A stretch of DNA of 64,000 bases, taken from contig JACRPL010000008.1 in NCBI GenBank assembly GCA_016223245.1, forward strand, positions 58,075-122,074. Direction: 5' to 3'. Below the pieces are notes generated by a model. It had not been told where the DNA came from and did no database searches. It saw only the letters and a list, made by a program, of their open reading frames with translations. Source of the stretch: Candidatus Saganbacteria bacterium. GTDB lineage: Bacteria; Margulisbacteria; WOR-1; XYC2-FULL-46-14; XYC2-FULL-37-10. Shown here in pieces: positions 52,075 to 63,134 of the stretch; within the stretch, counting starts at the first letter, position 1, and every line of letters begins with the position of its first letter. A program made the position numbers and the translations under genes.

Positions 52075-54891
52075 ATGGAAAAGCTTATAATCAAAGGCGC
52101 GCGCGAGCACAACCTGAAAAATATCAATCTCGAACTCCCTCGGAATAAACTGATAGTTTTTACAGGACTTTCAGGGTCGGGCAAATCATCGCTTGCTTTT
52201 GATACAATTTACGCCGAAGGCCAAAGGCGTTATGTGGAATCCCTATCCGCATACGCCCGCCAATTCCTCGAACAAATGCAAAAGCCCGACGTCGACTCGA
52301 TCGAAGGCCTATCCCCTGCGATATCGATCGACCAAAAAGCTCCCTCGCATAATCCAAGATCAACAGTAGGGACTGTAACCGAGATATACGATTACATGAG
52401 GCTTCTATATGCTAGCATCGGAGTCCCGCATTGCCCAAAATGCGAAAGAAAGATCGAAAAGCAAACACCCGAACAAATTGTCGACCAAATATTAGCGCAT
52501 AAAGAAGGCGCAAAAATAGCAGTTCTATCTCCCGTTGTAAAAGGCCGCAAAGGCGAATACAAAGAATTATTTTCGGATATCCAAAAAGACGGATTTATAC
52601 GAGCGCGAGTCGACAAGAAAATTGTTGAGCTTTCGGAGCCAATAACCTTGAATAAAAAGAAAAAGCATTCGATCGAGATCGTTGTCGATCGGCTGATATT
52701 AAAGCCCGGGATAAAAAAGAGGCTCACTGATTCCGTGGAAACGGGGTTGAGGTTTGGAAGCGGGACGATAATTATAGTTTTCGGCGAGGGGAAAGGCTCT
52801 CAAGAAGAAATTTTTTCCGAAAACTTCTCGTGTCCGGAGTGCAGTATTAGCCTTGATGAAATAACACCTCGAATTTTTTCTTTCAATACGCCGTACGGCG
52901 CATGTCCTACATGCGGAGGATTAGGCGACAAGCTCGAATTCGATCCCGATCTCGTTATCCCTGACAAAAATTTAACTATAGCTTCCGGCGCCATCGCCCC
53001 ATGGGGCGATTCGTTCTCATATTACATCCAAAAAGTCGCCGCAGTCGGCGATAAATTCGGCTTCGATCTCAATACACCGATAAAAAAGCTTTCAAAAAAG
53101 CAGATGAACATTATCCTTTACGGCACCGACGAATCGGTAAAGTTCAAATACGAAATGGAGCGGGGATATTGGGAGCATGAGGGCAAATATGAGGGCGTAA
53201 TAACCAATCTTCGCCGAAGATATTATGAGACAAAATCCGAAAGCGTCCGTTATTATCTTTACCGCTATATGAGCTCTGTCCCATGTCCTATATGTAAAGG
53301 CGCGAGATTAAAACCCGAAAGCTTAGCGGTGAAGATAGAAGGCAGATCGATCTCCGATGTAACTTCGCTGTCGATCAGGGGCCTTGACGATTTTATCGCG
53401 GATTTGAAATTGACAGACAGGCAGAAAACTATCGCAAAACAAGTTGTTAAAGAAATAAGGGAAAGATTATCGTTTTTAAAAAATGTCGGGCTTGATTATA
53501 TCGCTTTAGGCCGCGAATCAAGCACTCTGTCGGGCGGCGAGGCGCAAAGGACCAGGCTTGCGACGCAAGTTGGATCGGGTCTTGTTGGCGTTCTATACAT
53601 ATTGGATGAACCATCGATCGGTTTGCACCAAAGGGATAATAAACGATTAATTGAGACCCTGAAAAGATTAAGAGATCTTGGGAATACAATAATAGTAGTT
53701 GAACATGACGAAGATACAATGCGCACTGCGGATTTTCTAGTGGATATAGGCCCCGGTGCCGGCCTTCATGGTGGGGAAATAATAGCCGCCGGATCGGTTT
53801 CAGATGTCATAAAAGAAAAAAGATCGATCACGGGTAAATATTTGAGCGGCCAAGAAAAGATCGAGGTGCCAAAAAGCAGGCGCCCAGGTAATGGCGAGAA
53901 ATTAATAATCAAAGGCGCACGCCACCATAACCTAAAGAATATCGACGTCACGATCCCGCTTGGAACTTTTACATGTGTGACGGGGGTATCAGGCTCCGGC
54001 AAGAGCTCTCTTATAAATGATATCTTATATAATGCGCTTGCAAAGAAATTTTATCGATCTATCGAAAAGGCCGGTGAGTTTGACGAGATACTGGGTCTTG
54101 AGAATATCGATAAGGTCATAATAATCGACCAGTCGCCTATTGGGCGTACGCCACGGTCAAATCCTGCGACTTATACCGGAGTTTTCGATCATATACGTAA
54201 TTTATTTTCCATGACGCCGGAGGCCAAAGGAAGAGGGTATCAACAAGGAAGATTTTCGTTCAATGTCAAAGGTGGCCGTTGCGAAGCATGCCATGGCGAC
54301 GGTTTGGTAAAGATCGAAATGCATTTTCTGCCCGATGTCTATGTGCCATGCGACGTTTGCAAGGGTAAGAGATATAATAGGGAAACCCTTGAGGTACATT
54401 ACAAAGGAAAGAATATCTTTGAAGTGCTTGATATGACAGTTGAAGAGGCGCTTGAGCATTTTACAAATATCCCGCAAATTGAAAAGAAGTTCTCGACAAT
54501 TAGAGATGTCGGGTTGAATTATATAAAACTTGGCCAATCGGCAACGACATTGTCCGGCGGGGAAGCCCAAAGGATCAAATTAGCGACAGAACTTGCCGGA
54601 AGATCGACAGGACGAACTTTGTATCTCTTGGATGAGCCGACGACAGGCCTTCATTTCGCCGATATCAAAAGATTGCTTCACGTATTGGATCGTTTGGTTC
54701 AAACCGGCAATACTTTGGTTATGATCGAGCATAATCTTGATGTTATAAAGACTGCCGACCATTTGATCGACCTTGGCCCGGGCGGGGGAGACGATGGCGG
54801 AAGGATAATAGCTAAAGGAACACCCGAACAAGTGGCTCAAGTTGGCAAGAGTTATACAGGACAATATTTAAAGGATATTCTAGGAAGCTGA
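52075..54891 (+). CDS. uvrA: UvrABC system protein A
   Basis: Damage-sensing ATPase of excision repair. 938 residues. First ATPase: [20 protein letters not shown], zinc finger CPKCERK.. and [16 protein letters not shown], signature [14 protein letters not shown]; second ATPase: [15 protein letters not shown], zinc-binding [30 protein letters not shown] and DEPTTGLH. Predicted leaderless. Stop codon lies three bases before a palindromic element. Confidence 0.98.
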   Translation: MEKLIIKGAREHNLKNINLELPRNKLIVFTGLSGSGKSSLAFDTIYAEGQRRYVESLSAYARQFLEQMQKPDVDSIEGLSPAISIDQKAPSHNPRSTVGTVTEIYDYMRLLYASIGVPHCPKCERKIEKQTPEQIVDQILAHKEGAKIAVLSPVVKGRKGEYKELFSDIQKDGFIRARVDKKIVELSEPITLNKKKKHSIEIVVDRLILKPGIKKRLTDSVETGLRFGSGTIIIVFGEGKGSQEEIFSENFSCPECSISLDEITPRIFSFNTPYGACPTCGGLGDKLEFDPDLVIPDKNLTIASGAIAPWGDSFSYYIQKVAAVGDKFGFDLNTPIKKLSKKQMNIILYGTDESVKFKYEMERGYWEHEGKYEGVITNLRRRYYETKSESVRYYLYRYMSSVPCPICKGARLKPESLAVKIEGRSISDVTSLSIRGLDDFIADLKLTDRQKTIAKQVVKEIRERLSFLKNVGLDYIALGRESSTLSGGEAQRTRLATQVGSGLVGVLYILDEPSIGLHQRDNKRLIETLKRLRDLGNTIIVVEHDEDTMRTADFLVDIGPGAGLHGGEIIAAGSVSDVIKEKRSITGKYLSGQEKIEVPKSRRPGNGEKLIIKGARHHNLKNIDVTIPLGTFTCVTGVSGSGKSSLINDILYNALAKKFYRSIEKAGEFDEILGLENIDKVIIIDQSPIGRTPRSNPATYTGVFDHIRNLFSMTPEAKGRGYQQGRFSFNVKGGRCEACHGDGLVKIEMHFLPDVYVPCDVCKGKRYNRETLEVHYKGKNIFEVLDMTVEEALEHFTNIPQIEKKFSTIRDVGLNYIKLGQSATTLSGGEAQRIKLATELAGRSTGRTLYLLDEPTTGLHFADIKRLLHVLDRLVQTGNTLVMIEHNLDVIKTADHLIDLGPGGGDDGGRIIAKGTPEQVAQVGKSYTGQYLKDILGS

Positions 54892-54893
54892 TA

Positions 54894-54967
54894 ACTCACC
54901 CCCTTAATCCCCCTCTCTTAATAAGAGAGGGGGAAACCCGAACAGAGTGAGGGAGGGGGTGAGTTAA
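54894..54967. repeat. GC-rich palindromic element, copy 5
   Basis: Begins AACTCACCCCCTTAATCCCC and ends AGGGGGTGAGTTAA; nearly the same as the copy at 4054-4122. Fills the uvrA-M50 gap. Confidence 0.85.
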
Positions 54968-54979
54968 ATGGAGGAAATA

Positions 54980-55558
54980 ATGACAGCGCTTGGTTTGCTA
55001 CTATTTGTAATTATTATATTGGCGAGCTTGACGATACACGAATATTCTCACGCGAAAGCCGCGGACATCTTGGGCGACCCGACGCCAAGAATGGCGGGAA
55101 GATTAACGCTAAATCCAATAGCTCATCTTGATCCAGTAGGTTTTCTTGCTCTTTTGCTTATAAGGATCGGTTGGGCAAAGCCCGTTCCTATAAATCCTTA
55201 TAATTTTAAGAATCCTGAACGCGGGATGCTTATCACGGGGATTGCAGGGCCGATATCAAACTTTTTCTTGGCTTGGATCTTAGCGATCGTATTAAAGACG
55301 ATTCCGTTTAATAATGCTGTTTGGGTTGAAGCGCTTCAAAGCGCGATATGGATAAATTTAGCTTTGATGGTTTTCAATCTTCTCCCGATCCCGCCGCTTG
55401 ATGGATCAAGGATCTTTACCCAATATATGCCCGTTGAATGGCAGATGAGCCTTGAGAGATACGGGTTTTTGATCTTGATCGGCGTGATAATGTTCCCGCC
55501 TACGCAAGAACTATTGATGGTTATTATCGGGTTGATCTACGGGTTATTGTTAAGATAA
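54980..55558 (+). CDS. Site-2-protease-type M50 metalloprotease (YwhC-like)
   Basis: 192 residues from the ATG at 54980, preceded by GGAGG with a 5-nt spacer; an ATG at 54968 in the same frame is part of that Shine-Dalgarno region. Integral membrane zinc protease: SLTIHEYSHAKAAD (HExxH) in the first helix, GRLTLNPIAHLDPVG, and NLLPIPPLDGSRI (third-ligand Asp). Short M50B form without PDZ. Could take part in regulated intramembrane proteolysis; substrate unknown. Convergent with ileS, 2 nt gap. Confidence 0.88.
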   Translation: MTALGLLLFVIIILASLTIHEYSHAKAADILGDPTPRMAGRLTLNPIAHLDPVGFLALLLIRIGWAKPVPINPYNFKNPERGMLITGIAGPISNFFLAWILAIVLKTIPFNNAVWVEALQSAIWINLALMVFNLLPIPPLDGSRIFTQYMPVEWQMSLERYGFLILIGVIMFPPTQELLMVIIGLIYGLLLR

Positions 55559-55560
55559 AT

Positions 55561-58410
55561 TCAGGATACCGCGTCCGCGCATCTTTCGCATAAAGTAGGG
55601 TGGGCCGCGTTTTTGCCGACAGTCGGTTTTAATATCCAACAGCGTTCGCATTTATGGTTTGTCGACTTTTCGATAACTATTTCTTCCGGTCCTTCTTTTA
55701 CTACAACTTCCGACACGATGAAAAGTAACGGCAAGAAATCTTTTTCGGAATTAAGTATCGCAAAATCTTTGCTGTTTGCAAAGATAGCGACTTTTGCTTC
55801 GGTTGAAGACGAAAGTTCTTTATTCTTGCGTTTTTCTTCTATTAGCCTGTAAACATTAGCCCTTATTTCAAACAGTTTATCGAATTTCTCTTCAAGAGCA
55901 TTATTTTTAAGATCAGGGTTTGGTTTTGGCATTCCAAGCAAGAATATACTTTCCCTCGCCCCAGAGCTTCGCTCTTCCCCTCTCCCTATGGGAGAGGGGG
56001 TAGGGGTGAGGGGTTTATTAACATATCGATATATATCTTCAGCAGTAAAGCTCAATATCGGCGCCATGAGTTTAATTAATGTGAGCAGTGTCTCGTTTAT
56101 TGCCGTCTGTGCCGAACGCCTGCTTTTTGAATCTAGTTTATCGCAATACAGCCTGTCTTTTGACATATCAAGGTAATACGCGCTAAGGTCGGTTGTGCAG
56201 AAGTCATACAATGAATGATAAACTATGTGGAATTCGTATTCTTCATAAGCTTTGTTTATTTTTTCAATGAGCTTGTTTAGTTTGGACAGTATCCACCTAT
56301 CGATCTGTTCTAACCCCCTCTGTCCCTCGACAGAGCTCGGGACATCTCCCCCTTGGCAAGGGGGAGAAAGAGAGGGGGTAAAGTCCGACAAATTACTCAA
56401 AAGGAATCTGCAAGTATTTCTTATCTTAAGATACGCGTCTTGAACTTGTTTCAATATCTTGTCCGACGCGGCCATATCGTTGCGGAAATCTGTTGATGCA
56501 ACCCACAATCGTAAAACGTCGGCCCCGTATTTATTGATAACATCTAGCGGGGCTATCACATTGCCCAAAGACTTGCTCATTTTCTTGCCTTTATCATCAA
56601 CTGTAAATCCATGGGTTAATACTGCGTTAAAAGGAGCGCTGCCTCTTGTTCCAACAGATGTTAGAAGAGATGCTTGGAACCATCCCCTGTGCTGGTCGGA
56701 GCCTTCCAAGTAAAGATCCGCCGGGTAGGATAGCCTAGTATCGAGGACCGCCGCATGGGATGATCCCGATTCGAACCAAACATCCAAGATATCAGTTTCT
56801 TTCCTAAAATTAGAGCCTCCGCATTCGCATTTAAGACTTTTTGGCAGGAATTCTGACGGCTCTTTTTTAAACCAGCCATTTGTCCCTTCTTTTTTCACAA
56901 GAGCGCATGCGGCCTTGTTGAATTTGCCTTTAAAATAAACTTTTCCGCAGTCTTTGCAGTAGAAAGCCGGGATCGGTACTCCCCAAAATCTTTGGCGAGA
57001 GATGCACCAGTCAGGGCGTGTTTCCACCATTCCGCGGATCCTGTTCTCGCCCCAGCTTGGTACCCATTTTGTATCAATAACAGCTTTAAGAGCCTTGCCT
57101 CTTAGGTCATTGTGCTCAACCGATACGAACCATTGCTCCGTCGCCCTGAAGATCACCGGTTTTTTGCATCTCCAGCAATGAGGGTAACTATGTTTTATGA
57201 ATTCTAGTTTGATCAATTGTTTTGTTTCTTCAAGTTTCTGTCCAACTAATTTATTGCCTTCATCAATTGGTTTTCCTTTTAGGAAATCAGGCGCGGAATT
57301 ATCAAAATTTCCCTTCGAGTCAACAGGCATGACGATCGGCAATTTATATTTTAATCCAACTTTGTAATCTTCAATACCGTGGCCCGGGGCGATGTGAACA
57401 AGCCCTGTTGTGCCTGGATCAAGCGTTACATAGTTATCCAATACAAGAATAGAATCCCGATCTATGAATGGATGTTTTGCCAAGATGCCTTCTAAGAATT
57501 TGCCTTTTGTTTTACCAAGAACCTTATAATCCGATATTCCAAATTTTTTCATATCCTCATCGACTAGGGCTTCCGCCATGATCCAGACCTCGTTGTTTAC
57601 ATTTACGAACGCGTACTCATTCTCGGGATTTAGTGCGATCGCGACGTTTGCCGGAAGCGTCCATGGGGTAGTGGTCCAGATGATCGCGAACCATTTTACC
57701 CCCTCTGACCCTTCGGGCCATCTCCCCCTTATCAAGGGGGAGATAAGAGAGGAGGTCGGATTTCGGATCTCGAATTTGACATATATTGAAGGAGTTCGAA
57801 GGTCTTCATATTCGATCTCGGCTTCGGCAAGAGCTGTTTCGTCATTAGGGCACCAATGTATCGGCTTTAATCCCCTGTAAATATATCCGGCATCAGCGAG
57901 CTTTCCAAAAGTTTCAATTATTTTTTCTTCGTATAATGGGTCAACTGTAAGATAAGGGTTGAACCAATCGCCAAAAACACCAAGTTTAATTGATTCTAAA
58001 CGCTGGATATCGACAAAACTCATCGCGTACTCATGGCATTTTTGCCTGAATTCAACGATTCCCATTTCTTTTCTTTTATCGCCAAGTTCTTTTATAAGCT
58101 GTGTTTCGATAGGAAGCCCATGGCAGTCCCAGCCTGGGATAAAAGGTGAATAGTACCCGGCCATTAATTTATTTTTAACTACAATATCTTTTAAAATGCG
58201 GTTTATTGCGTGTCCAAGGTGGATGTGGCCGTTAGCGTAGGGTGGGCCATCATGCAGTATGTATTTTCCATTGTCCTTGTTATTGTCCTCTAACTTTTTA
58301 TAAATATCTTCCTGTTCCCAAAATGCCAACATTTCCTCTTCGAGAGCTTTGGAATTTACCCTGATCGGGAAATCAGTTTTGGGGAGATTAAGGGTCTGTT
58401 TGTACTCCAT
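55561..58410 (-). CDS. ileS: Isoleucine-tRNA ligase carrying three palindromic-element insertions
   Basis: 949 residues, class I synthetase. PPYANGHIHLGH (HIGH), editing domain TTTPWTLPAN, GWDCHGLPIE, KKMSKSLGN (KMSKS), and a C-terminal zinc ribbon (CERCW, CERC). Three in-frame palindromic elements: ~218-238 (SSLISPLIRGRWPEGS) beside the editing domain, ~676-700 (SLSPPCQGGDVPSSVEGQ) at the start of the anticodon-binding domain, and ~799-819 (LTPTPSPIGRGEERS). All catalytic motifs are intact, so the gene is likely functional. -10 box TAAAAT 9 nt before the ATG; leaderless. Confidence 0.97.
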   Translation of the reverse strand: MEYKQTLNLPKTDFPIRVNSKALEEEMLAFWEQEDIYKKLEDNNKDNGKYILHDGPPYANGHIHLGHAINRILKDIVVKNKLMAGYYSPFIPGWDCHGLPIETQLIKELGDKRKEMGIVEFRQKCHEYAMSFVDIQRLESIKLGVFGDWFNPYLTVDPLYEEKIIETFGKLADAGYIYRGLKPIHWCPNDETALAEAEIEYEDLRTPSIYVKFEIRNPTSSLISPLIRGRWPEGSEGVKWFAIIWTTTPWTLPANVAIALNPENEYAFVNVNNEVWIMAEALVDEDMKKFGISDYKVLGKTKGKFLEGILAKHPFIDRDSILVLDNYVTLDPGTTGLVHIAPGHGIEDYKVGLKYKLPIVMPVDSKGNFDNSAPDFLKGKPIDEGNKLVGQKLEETKQLIKLEFIKHSYPHCWRCKKPVIFRATEQWFVSVEHNDLRGKALKAVIDTKWVPSWGENRIRGMVETRPDWCISRQRFWGVPIPAFYCKDCGKVYFKGKFNKAACALVKKEGTNGWFKKEPSEFLPKSLKCECGGSNFRKETDILDVWFESGSSHAAVLDTRLSYPADLYLEGSDQHRGWFQASLLTSVGTRGSAPFNAVLTHGFTVDDKGKKMSKSLGNVIAPLDVINKYGADVLRLWVASTDFRNDMAASDKILKQVQDAYLKIRNTCRFLLSNLSDFTPSLSPPCQGGDVPSSVEGQRGLEQIDRWILSKLNKLIEKINKAYEEYEFHIVYHSLYDFCTTDLSAYYLDMSKDRLYCDKLDSKSRRSAQTAINETLLTLIKLMAPILSFTAEDIYRYVNKPLTPTPSPIGRGEERSSGARESIFLLGMPKPNPDLKNNALEEKFDKLFEIRANVYRLIEEKRKNKELSSSTEAKVAIFANSKDFAILNSEKDFLPLLFIVSEVVVKEGPEEIVIEKSTNHKCERCWILKPTVGKNAAHPTLCERCADAVS
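55953..56012. repeat. GC-rich palindromic element inside ileS (copy 6)
   Basis: CCCTCGCCCCAGAGCTTCGC ... GAGAGGGGGTAGGGGTGAGG; inner CCCCTCTCC-CTATGG-GAGAGGGG. In frame. Confidence 0.85.
56311..56382. repeat. GC-rich palindromic element inside ileS (copy 7)
   Basis: TAACCCCCTCTGTCCCTCGA ... AGAGAGGGGGTAAAG; inner CTCCCCCTTGGCAAGGGGGAG hairpin and TGTCCC/GGGACA. In frame. Confidence 0.88.
57696..57757. repeat. GC-rich palindromic element inside ileS (copy 8)
   Basis: TACCCCCTCTGACCCTTCGG ... AGAGAGGAGGTCGG; inner CTCCCCCTTATCAAGGGGGAG hairpin. In frame. Same orientation as copy 7. Confidence 0.88.
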
Positions 58411-58419
58411 ATCAACTAT

Positions 58420-58425
58420 ATTTTA
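58420..58425 (-). promoter_or_regulatory. -10 box of ileS
   Basis: TAAAAT on the minus strand, 9 nt before the ATG at 58410, no Shine-Dalgarno. Confidence 0.45.
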
Positions 58426-58430
58426 TCATG

Positions 58431-58512
58431 AAAATGACCAATGACCAATTTCCAATGACCAACATGGCATAATAATAACAATAATTTGGGATTTGGACAT
58501 TGGGATTTGATC
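58431..58512. repeat. Short degenerate repeats between lon and ileS
   Basis: AATGACC/AATTTCC units (58434-58475) and, in reverse sense, GGGATTTGGACATTGGGATTTG-like units (58488-58512). Intergenic; no gene seen. Confidence 0.6.
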
Positions 58513-58534
58513 ATTAACAAAGCGAAGCTTTGTG

Positions 58535-60979
58535 CTATGCGAACATCTGCCCTTCAATTTGCGGGTGGATATCTTTGCGGATATTCTCAAGCGAATGTTC
58601 AAAAGGGTTCCTTGCGAGCGCCGCCTGCAGTACCTCGTCAGCTTCTTTGACCAGGATAAAGTTCAAGTCGATCTTAATGTCTTTTTTGATCTCGTCGAGG
58701 TCTTTTTTATTCTCGTCAGGCACTATTACTGTTTTTATGCCCGCTCTTTTTGCGGCAAGGATCTTTTCTTTTAACCCGCCTATCTGCAAAACTTTGCCTC
58801 TTAATGTTATCTCGCCTGTCATTGCAATGTCGTGCTTGATTGGTATATTGCACAGGGATGATACTAGGGCGGTCGCTATCGTGATCCCGGCCGACGGACC
58901 GTCTTTTGGCACCGCTCCTTCAGGAAAATGTATATGAATATCGTATTTTCTATAAAAATCTTCAGTTAATCCCAAATCTTCTGCGCGCGACCTGACGTAG
59001 GTCATGGCGGCCTTGGCGGATTCCTGCATGACATCGCCAAGCTGGCCTGTTAAAGTCAGAGCGCCGCGGCCTTTGACGATTGTTACTTCAATTGGTATCG
59101 TATCCCCTCCAACCTCGGTCCAGACAAGCCCTGTAGCCGTTCCAATCTGGTCTATGGCTTCAGCCAGCCCGAAATGGTGGGTTGGCGCGCCCAAAAGCTC
59201 TGCAATCGCCTTTTTGTCGACCGAAATCGATTTTTCGATCTTTTCACCTTTCGACCTTACGAGTTTGGTGGCAATTTTTCTTAATACGGTAGCTATCTCA
59301 CGTTCAAAATTGCGGACCCCTGCTTCTCTCGTGTAGTTTCTTATGATCTCAAGTATTGCGGCGTCTTCAAAAGAGACCTCATCTTTTTTAAGCCCGTGTC
59401 GTTCGAGCTCTTTTAGGAGCAAATATTCTTTTGCGATGTTTAATTTTTCTTCCTCGGTATAGCCTGACATTTCGATGATTTCCATGCGGTCGCGCAGTGG
59501 GCGGGGGATAGGGTCCATCGTATTTGCGGTAGTAACAAAAAATACGTCGGACAGGTCGAAAGGAAGCTCCAGATAATGGTCGCTGAAAGCCTTATTTTGT
59601 TCGGGATCAAGGACTTCAAGCAATGCCGATGAAGGATCGCCTCTAAAATCTGTGCCGAGCTTGTCTATTTCATCAAGTAGAAATACGGGGTTTGAATATC
59701 CGACCTTGTGTATGTTCTGGATAATTCGACCGGGCAGAGCCCCGACATAGGTCTTCCTGTGCCCCCTGATCTCCGCTTCGTCGCGGACGCCTCCAAGCGA
59801 AACCCTTATGAATTTGCGACCCATTGCCCGCGCGATGCTTGAGGCTATGCTTGTTTTTCCGACTCCCGGGGGGCCTACCAGGCACAATATCGATCCTCCG
59901 ATTTTTCCGGTCAACTGGAGCACTGCAAAATATTCGATGATCCGCTCTTTTACTTTCTTCAAGCCGTAATGATCCTCGTTCAATATTTTTTCGACATCTT
60001 TGATATCGAATTTGCTTTTTGTTTTCTTTTTCCACGGGAGCTCGATAAGCCAATCAAGATATGTTCTAATGACCGTTGCTTCTGCAACCATGGATGGCAT
60101 TTTTGAAAGGCGCTCGAGCTCTTTTTCGGCGCGCTCTTTTATTTCAGCGGGCAGTTTTGCCGAAGCTATTTTCTTTTTGTATTCGGCGACTTCAGGGCCT
60201 GCTTCCTCTTCATCATAAGTCTCTTCCCCGAGCTCTTCTTGGATCGCCTTAAGCTTTTCTTTCAGATAATATTCCTTTTGGACCCTTTCTATCTGTTTCC
60301 TAACCTTTCCCTGGAGCTTTCGTTCGACCTCAAGGACTTCAATTTCTTTTTCGAGGACTTCAATAAGCTTTTTCAGCCTTTTTTCGACCGCGACCGATTC
60401 GAGAATTCCCTGCTTTTCGTCGACTTTTAAAGTTAGGTAAGAAGCGATGAGATCTGCCAGGCGTCCCGGCTGGTCGACATTGATGATCGACATCAAGGTC
60501 TCGGGAGGGATCCTTTTGTTCAATTTAACGTATTTCTCGAATAGTTTGACCGTGTTGCGGACAAGAGCTTCTGCTTCGACGGTCAAGCCTTCCGGCTCTT
60601 CTATCCTGCTTGCAAGGACTTTATAATAGGGCGATTCCTGTGTGAATTTTTCGATCTTAACCCGAGCGATCCCTTCAACCAATATCTTTGTCGTGCCGTC
60701 AGGCAGGGATAAAAGTTGAACAATTTCTGCTAAAGTTCCTATCGTGCAAAGGTCTTTTGGCTGCGGCTCTTCGGCGTCTTCGGTCTTTTGGGTGGAAAAT
60801 ATGATCAATTTCTCTTTTTTTAGAGTGTCTTCCAAAGCTTTTACAGATTTATTCCTGCCGATAAACAGTGGAACGATCATCTGGGGGAAAACAACCATAT
60901 TTCGGAGGGGAATTAAGGGAAGTTCTTCTTTCCACTCCGAAAGTTTTTGGTCTTTGCTAGATTTTTGTTCTGGGACCAT
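58535..60979 (-). CDS. lon: ATP-dependent protease Lon
   Basis: 814 residues, usual LonA length. N-terminal substrate domain [20 protein letters not shown], Walker [21 protein letters not shown], Walker [19 protein letters not shown], and the proteolytic domain with Ser-Lys dyad ([28 protein letters not shown]). Degrades damaged and regulatory proteins. Last gene of tig-clpP-lon; 21 nt after clpP. Confidence 0.98.
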   Translation of the reverse strand: MVPEQKSSKDQKLSEWKEELPLIPLRNMVVFPQMIVPLFIGRNKSVKALEDTLKKEKLIIFSTQKTEDAEEPQPKDLCTIGTLAEIVQLLSLPDGTTKILVEGIARVKIEKFTQESPYYKVLASRIEEPEGLTVEAEALVRNTVKLFEKYVKLNKRIPPETLMSIINVDQPGRLADLIASYLTLKVDEKQGILESVAVEKRLKKLIEVLEKEIEVLEVERKLQGKVRKQIERVQKEYYLKEKLKAIQEELGEETYDEEEAGPEVAEYKKKIASAKLPAEIKERAEKELERLSKMPSMVAEATVIRTYLDWLIELPWKKKTKSKFDIKDVEKILNEDHYGLKKVKERIIEYFAVLQLTGKIGGSILCLVGPPGVGKTSIASSIARAMGRKFIRVSLGGVRDEAEIRGHRKTYVGALPGRIIQNIHKVGYSNPVFLLDEIDKLGTDFRGDPSSALLEVLDPEQNKAFSDHYLELPFDLSDVFFVTTANTMDPIPRPLRDRMEIIEMSGYTEEEKLNIAKEYLLLKELERHGLKKDEVSFEDAAILEIIRNYTREAGVRNFEREIATVLRKIATKLVRSKGEKIEKSISVDKKAIAELLGAPTHHFGLAEAIDQIGTATGLVWTEVGGDTIPIEVTIVKGRGALTLTGQLGDVMQESAKAAMTYVRSRAEDLGLTEDFYRKYDIHIHFPEGAVPKDGPSAGITIATALVSSLCNIPIKHDIAMTGEITLRGKVLQIGGLKEKILAAKRAGIKTVIVPDENKKDLDEIKKDIKIDLNFILVKEADEVLQAALARNPFEHSLENIRKDIHPQIEGQMFA

Positions 60980-61000
60980 AATTCTCCAATATTCGAGAAA

Positions 61001-61648
61001 TTATTTAGTTTTTTTTGCGCTGCTGCCGGCTACTTCTTTAGAAGTAGTGATCACTTGGTCTATTAATCCGTATTTTGCCGCTTCATCAGCCGACATATAA
61101 TAATCGCGCTCGGTGTCTTTTACAATTTTATCAAGCGGCTGTCCCGAATGTTTTACAAGGATCCCGTGCAGTAATTTCTTCATGCGCAAAATTTCTTGGG
61201 TTTGGATCTCGATATCGGTTGCTTGTCCTTGCGCGCCGCCTAAAGGCTGGTGGATCATTATCCTAGCGTTTGGAAGCGCATATCTTTTTCCTTTTGCTCC
61301 GGCGCAGAGGAGAAGGGCTCCCATGCTGGCGGCTTGTCCAATGCAGATCGTATTGACCGGGCTTTTTAAATATTGCATCGTGTCGTATATCGCGAGGCCA
61401 GCGGTTACAACTCCTCCCGGCGAGTTAATGTACATATTGATGTCTTTTCCGGTATCTTCAGCTTCCAAAAATAATAATTGCGCGATTATGAGGTTCGATA
61501 TCTCATCTTCGATCGGGGTGCCGATAAAAAGTATCCTTTCTTTTAATAGCCTTGAAAAAATATCATACGCGCGCTCGCCGCGGCCTGTTTGTTCGACGAC
61601 CATTGGGACCAGTTGTGATTTAATATTCATTTTTTCCCTCCTGTTCAT
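61001..61648 (-). CDS. clpP: ATP-dependent Clp protease proteolytic subunit
   Basis: 215 residues. Catalytic Ser in [11 protein letters not shown], His in [14 protein letters not shown], Asp in the KIVKDTERD region; [20 protein letters not shown] near the N-terminus. Forms the barrel protease with ClpX or ClpA/C. clpX, the usual next gene, is missing between clpP and lon. Overlaps tig by 4 nt. Confidence 0.98.
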   Translation of the reverse strand: MNRREKMNIKSQLVPMVVEQTGRGERAYDIFSRLLKERILFIGTPIEDEISNLIIAQLLFLEAEDTGKDINMYINSPGGVVTAGLAIYDTMQYLKSPVNTICIGQAASMGALLLCAGAKGKRYALPNARIMIHQPLGGAQGQATDIEIQTQEILRMKKLLHGILVKHSGQPLDKIVKDTERDYYMSADEAAKYGLIDQVITTSKEVAGSSAKKTK

Positions 61649-62937
61649 TGTATCTCTATTTGAGAATTAAGTTCCAAGAAGTCGAGAGCTTTTCTTCTAA
61701 GCAAATAATCGTTAACATAAGCCAAACCGCCGTGTCCCAAAGTTTTTTTATATTCATCTGTCGACCTGTCTGATCCCTTCGCCATCAATGCTATTTCGGT
61801 ATCAAGATCGTGCGGCGCAACGGTAATATTTTCAACTTCCGATATTTTCTTTAGGACTACTTTGCCTTTGGCTCGGCTTTCGGCAGGTTTCCTAAGCTCT
61901 GTTCGGATATCTTCTTCTGTTTTTTTGAGGCTCTTTAAATAATCCTCAAGGGTCAAATTGCTTCGGGAAAGGGAGGTCTTTAATTCGTCAAGCATAAGGT
62001 CGCTTTCGATCTTAACCAAGGCTTCCGGCAGGTCAAGCTTGGCATCCGCGGAAACCAGAGTTATTAGCTGGTTTTTCAGATCTGCTTCGGCCTCTTCTTT
62101 TTTCTCCATTTCAAGATTCTTTTTTACTTCTTCCTTAAGTTCGGACATCGAGCCGTAATTGCTGACTGTTTTTGCGAATTCATCGTTGAGATCGAGAAGT
62201 TCTTTCCTATGGATGCTGTTGACTTTGACCTTGAACGAAACTTCTTTTCCGGCGATCTCCGCAACATTATAATTTGCAGGGAAAGCGACATTGAATTCTT
62301 TTGCTTCGTTTAACTTCATGCCTTCGACATTCATATCGAACTCTTGCGAAATATATCCAAGCCCAAGAGGGAAGTGCTCGAGTTCTCTTGGCCATCGTTT
62401 GATCTGTGCGCCTTCGGCTTCAGCCTGGATGTTTAAGTCCACCAAGTCGTCTTTTTGTGCCGCTCCATCGGTAATATCAACATGTTTTGCGAACCTATTT
62501 TGCAAGTCGCCCAAAAATTTAATAATTTCATCTTCGGTTACGGTTATCGATTTCTTTGTTGCCTTCAATCCTTTATATTTTCCAAGTTTGATCTCCGGGT
62601 AAACTTCGACTGTCAGGCTCCATTGGAAAGGTTTTCCTTCTTCAAATTTGATCACCTCCACGTTCGGGTAATCAACCGGATCGATCTTGGTTTCGGACAA
62701 TAATTTTGGGTAAAGTTTTGATATTAGATGCTGGGCGGCCCTGTCGTTTACGGCTTCGGTGTTTAGATTTTGTTCCACGATATTTTTTGGGGCTTTGCCG
62801 GGCCTAAAGCCTGGAACTTTCATTTCTTTGGCGAACTCGGCGATCACTTCATTCCTTGCATTCTCGAACGATTCGAAATCGGACTCGATCTCGAACTTAT
62901 ATTGGTTCATATTTTTTTCTTGTTTTATTATTTTCAT
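61645..62937 (-). CDS. tig: Trigger factor
   Basis: 430 residues. Ribosome-bound chaperone/prolyl isomerase. N-terminal ribosome-binding domain with [14 protein letters not shown] (signature GFRxGKxP), a PPIase-like middle domain (~150-235) and a long helical C-domain. A TATAAT box 9 nt before the ATG and no Shine-Dalgarno suggest a leaderless operon message for tig-clpP-lon. Confidence 0.97.
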   Translation of the reverse strand: MKIIKQEKNMNQYKFEIESDFESFENARNEVIAEFAKEMKVPGFRPGKAPKNIVEQNLNTEAVNDRAAQHLISKLYPKLLSETKIDPVDYPNVEVIKFEEGKPFQWSLTVEVYPEIKLGKYKGLKATKKSITVTEDEIIKFLGDLQNRFAKHVDITDGAAQKDDLVDLNIQAEAEGAQIKRWPRELEHFPLGLGYISQEFDMNVEGMKLNEAKEFNVAFPANYNVAEIAGKEVSFKVKVNSIHRKELLDLNDEFAKTVSNYGSMSELKEEVKKNLEMEKKEEAEADLKNQLITLVSADAKLDLPEALVKIESDLMLDELKTSLSRSNLTLEDYLKSLKKTEEDIRTELRKPAESRAKGKVVLKKISEVENITVAPHDLDTEIALMAKGSDRSTDEYKKTLGHGGLAYVNDYLLRRKALDFLELNSQIEIQ

Positions 62938-62946
62938 AGGTTTTTA

Positions 62947-62952
62947 ATTATA
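62947..62952 (-). promoter_or_regulatory. -10 box of tig-clpP-lon
   Basis: TATAAT on the minus strand, with a TTGCGC at a 17-nt spacing upstream; 9 nt before the tig ATG. Confidence 0.6.
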
Positions 62953-63021
62953 CATTATAGGGTCAGGTTGCGCAATCTCCCGATTTTTGATAAACTAGAA
63001 AAAGTTATCTATGTGGGCTTT

Positions 63022-63059
63022 GCGGGCCTGCCCGCCGAAGTCCGCAGGACGCAGGCGGG
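63022..63059. repeat. GC-rich hairpins abutting tRNA-Gly
   Basis: GCGGGC-CT-GCCCGC hairpin, then CCCGCC-GAA-GTCC-GCA-GGAC-GCA-GGCGGG, whose last arm overlaps the 5' acceptor strand of tRNA-Gly (GCGGGAG from 63055). Confidence 0.65.
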
Positions 63060-63127
63060 AGTAGCTCAGTTGGTAGAGCATCTGCCTTCCAAGCAGAAGG
63101 TCGCGAGTTCGAGACTCGTCTCCCGCT
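63055..63127 (+). tRNA. tRNA-Gly (anticodon TCC)
   Basis: Acceptor GCGGGAG pairs with CTCCCGC; D-arm GCTCAGTTGGTAGAGC; anticodon arm CTGC-CTTCCAA-GCAG gives TCC; T-arm GCGAG-TTCGAGA-CTCGT. The 3' CCA is not encoded (TTTT follows). Confidence 0.96.
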
Positions 63128-63134
63128 TTTTTTT

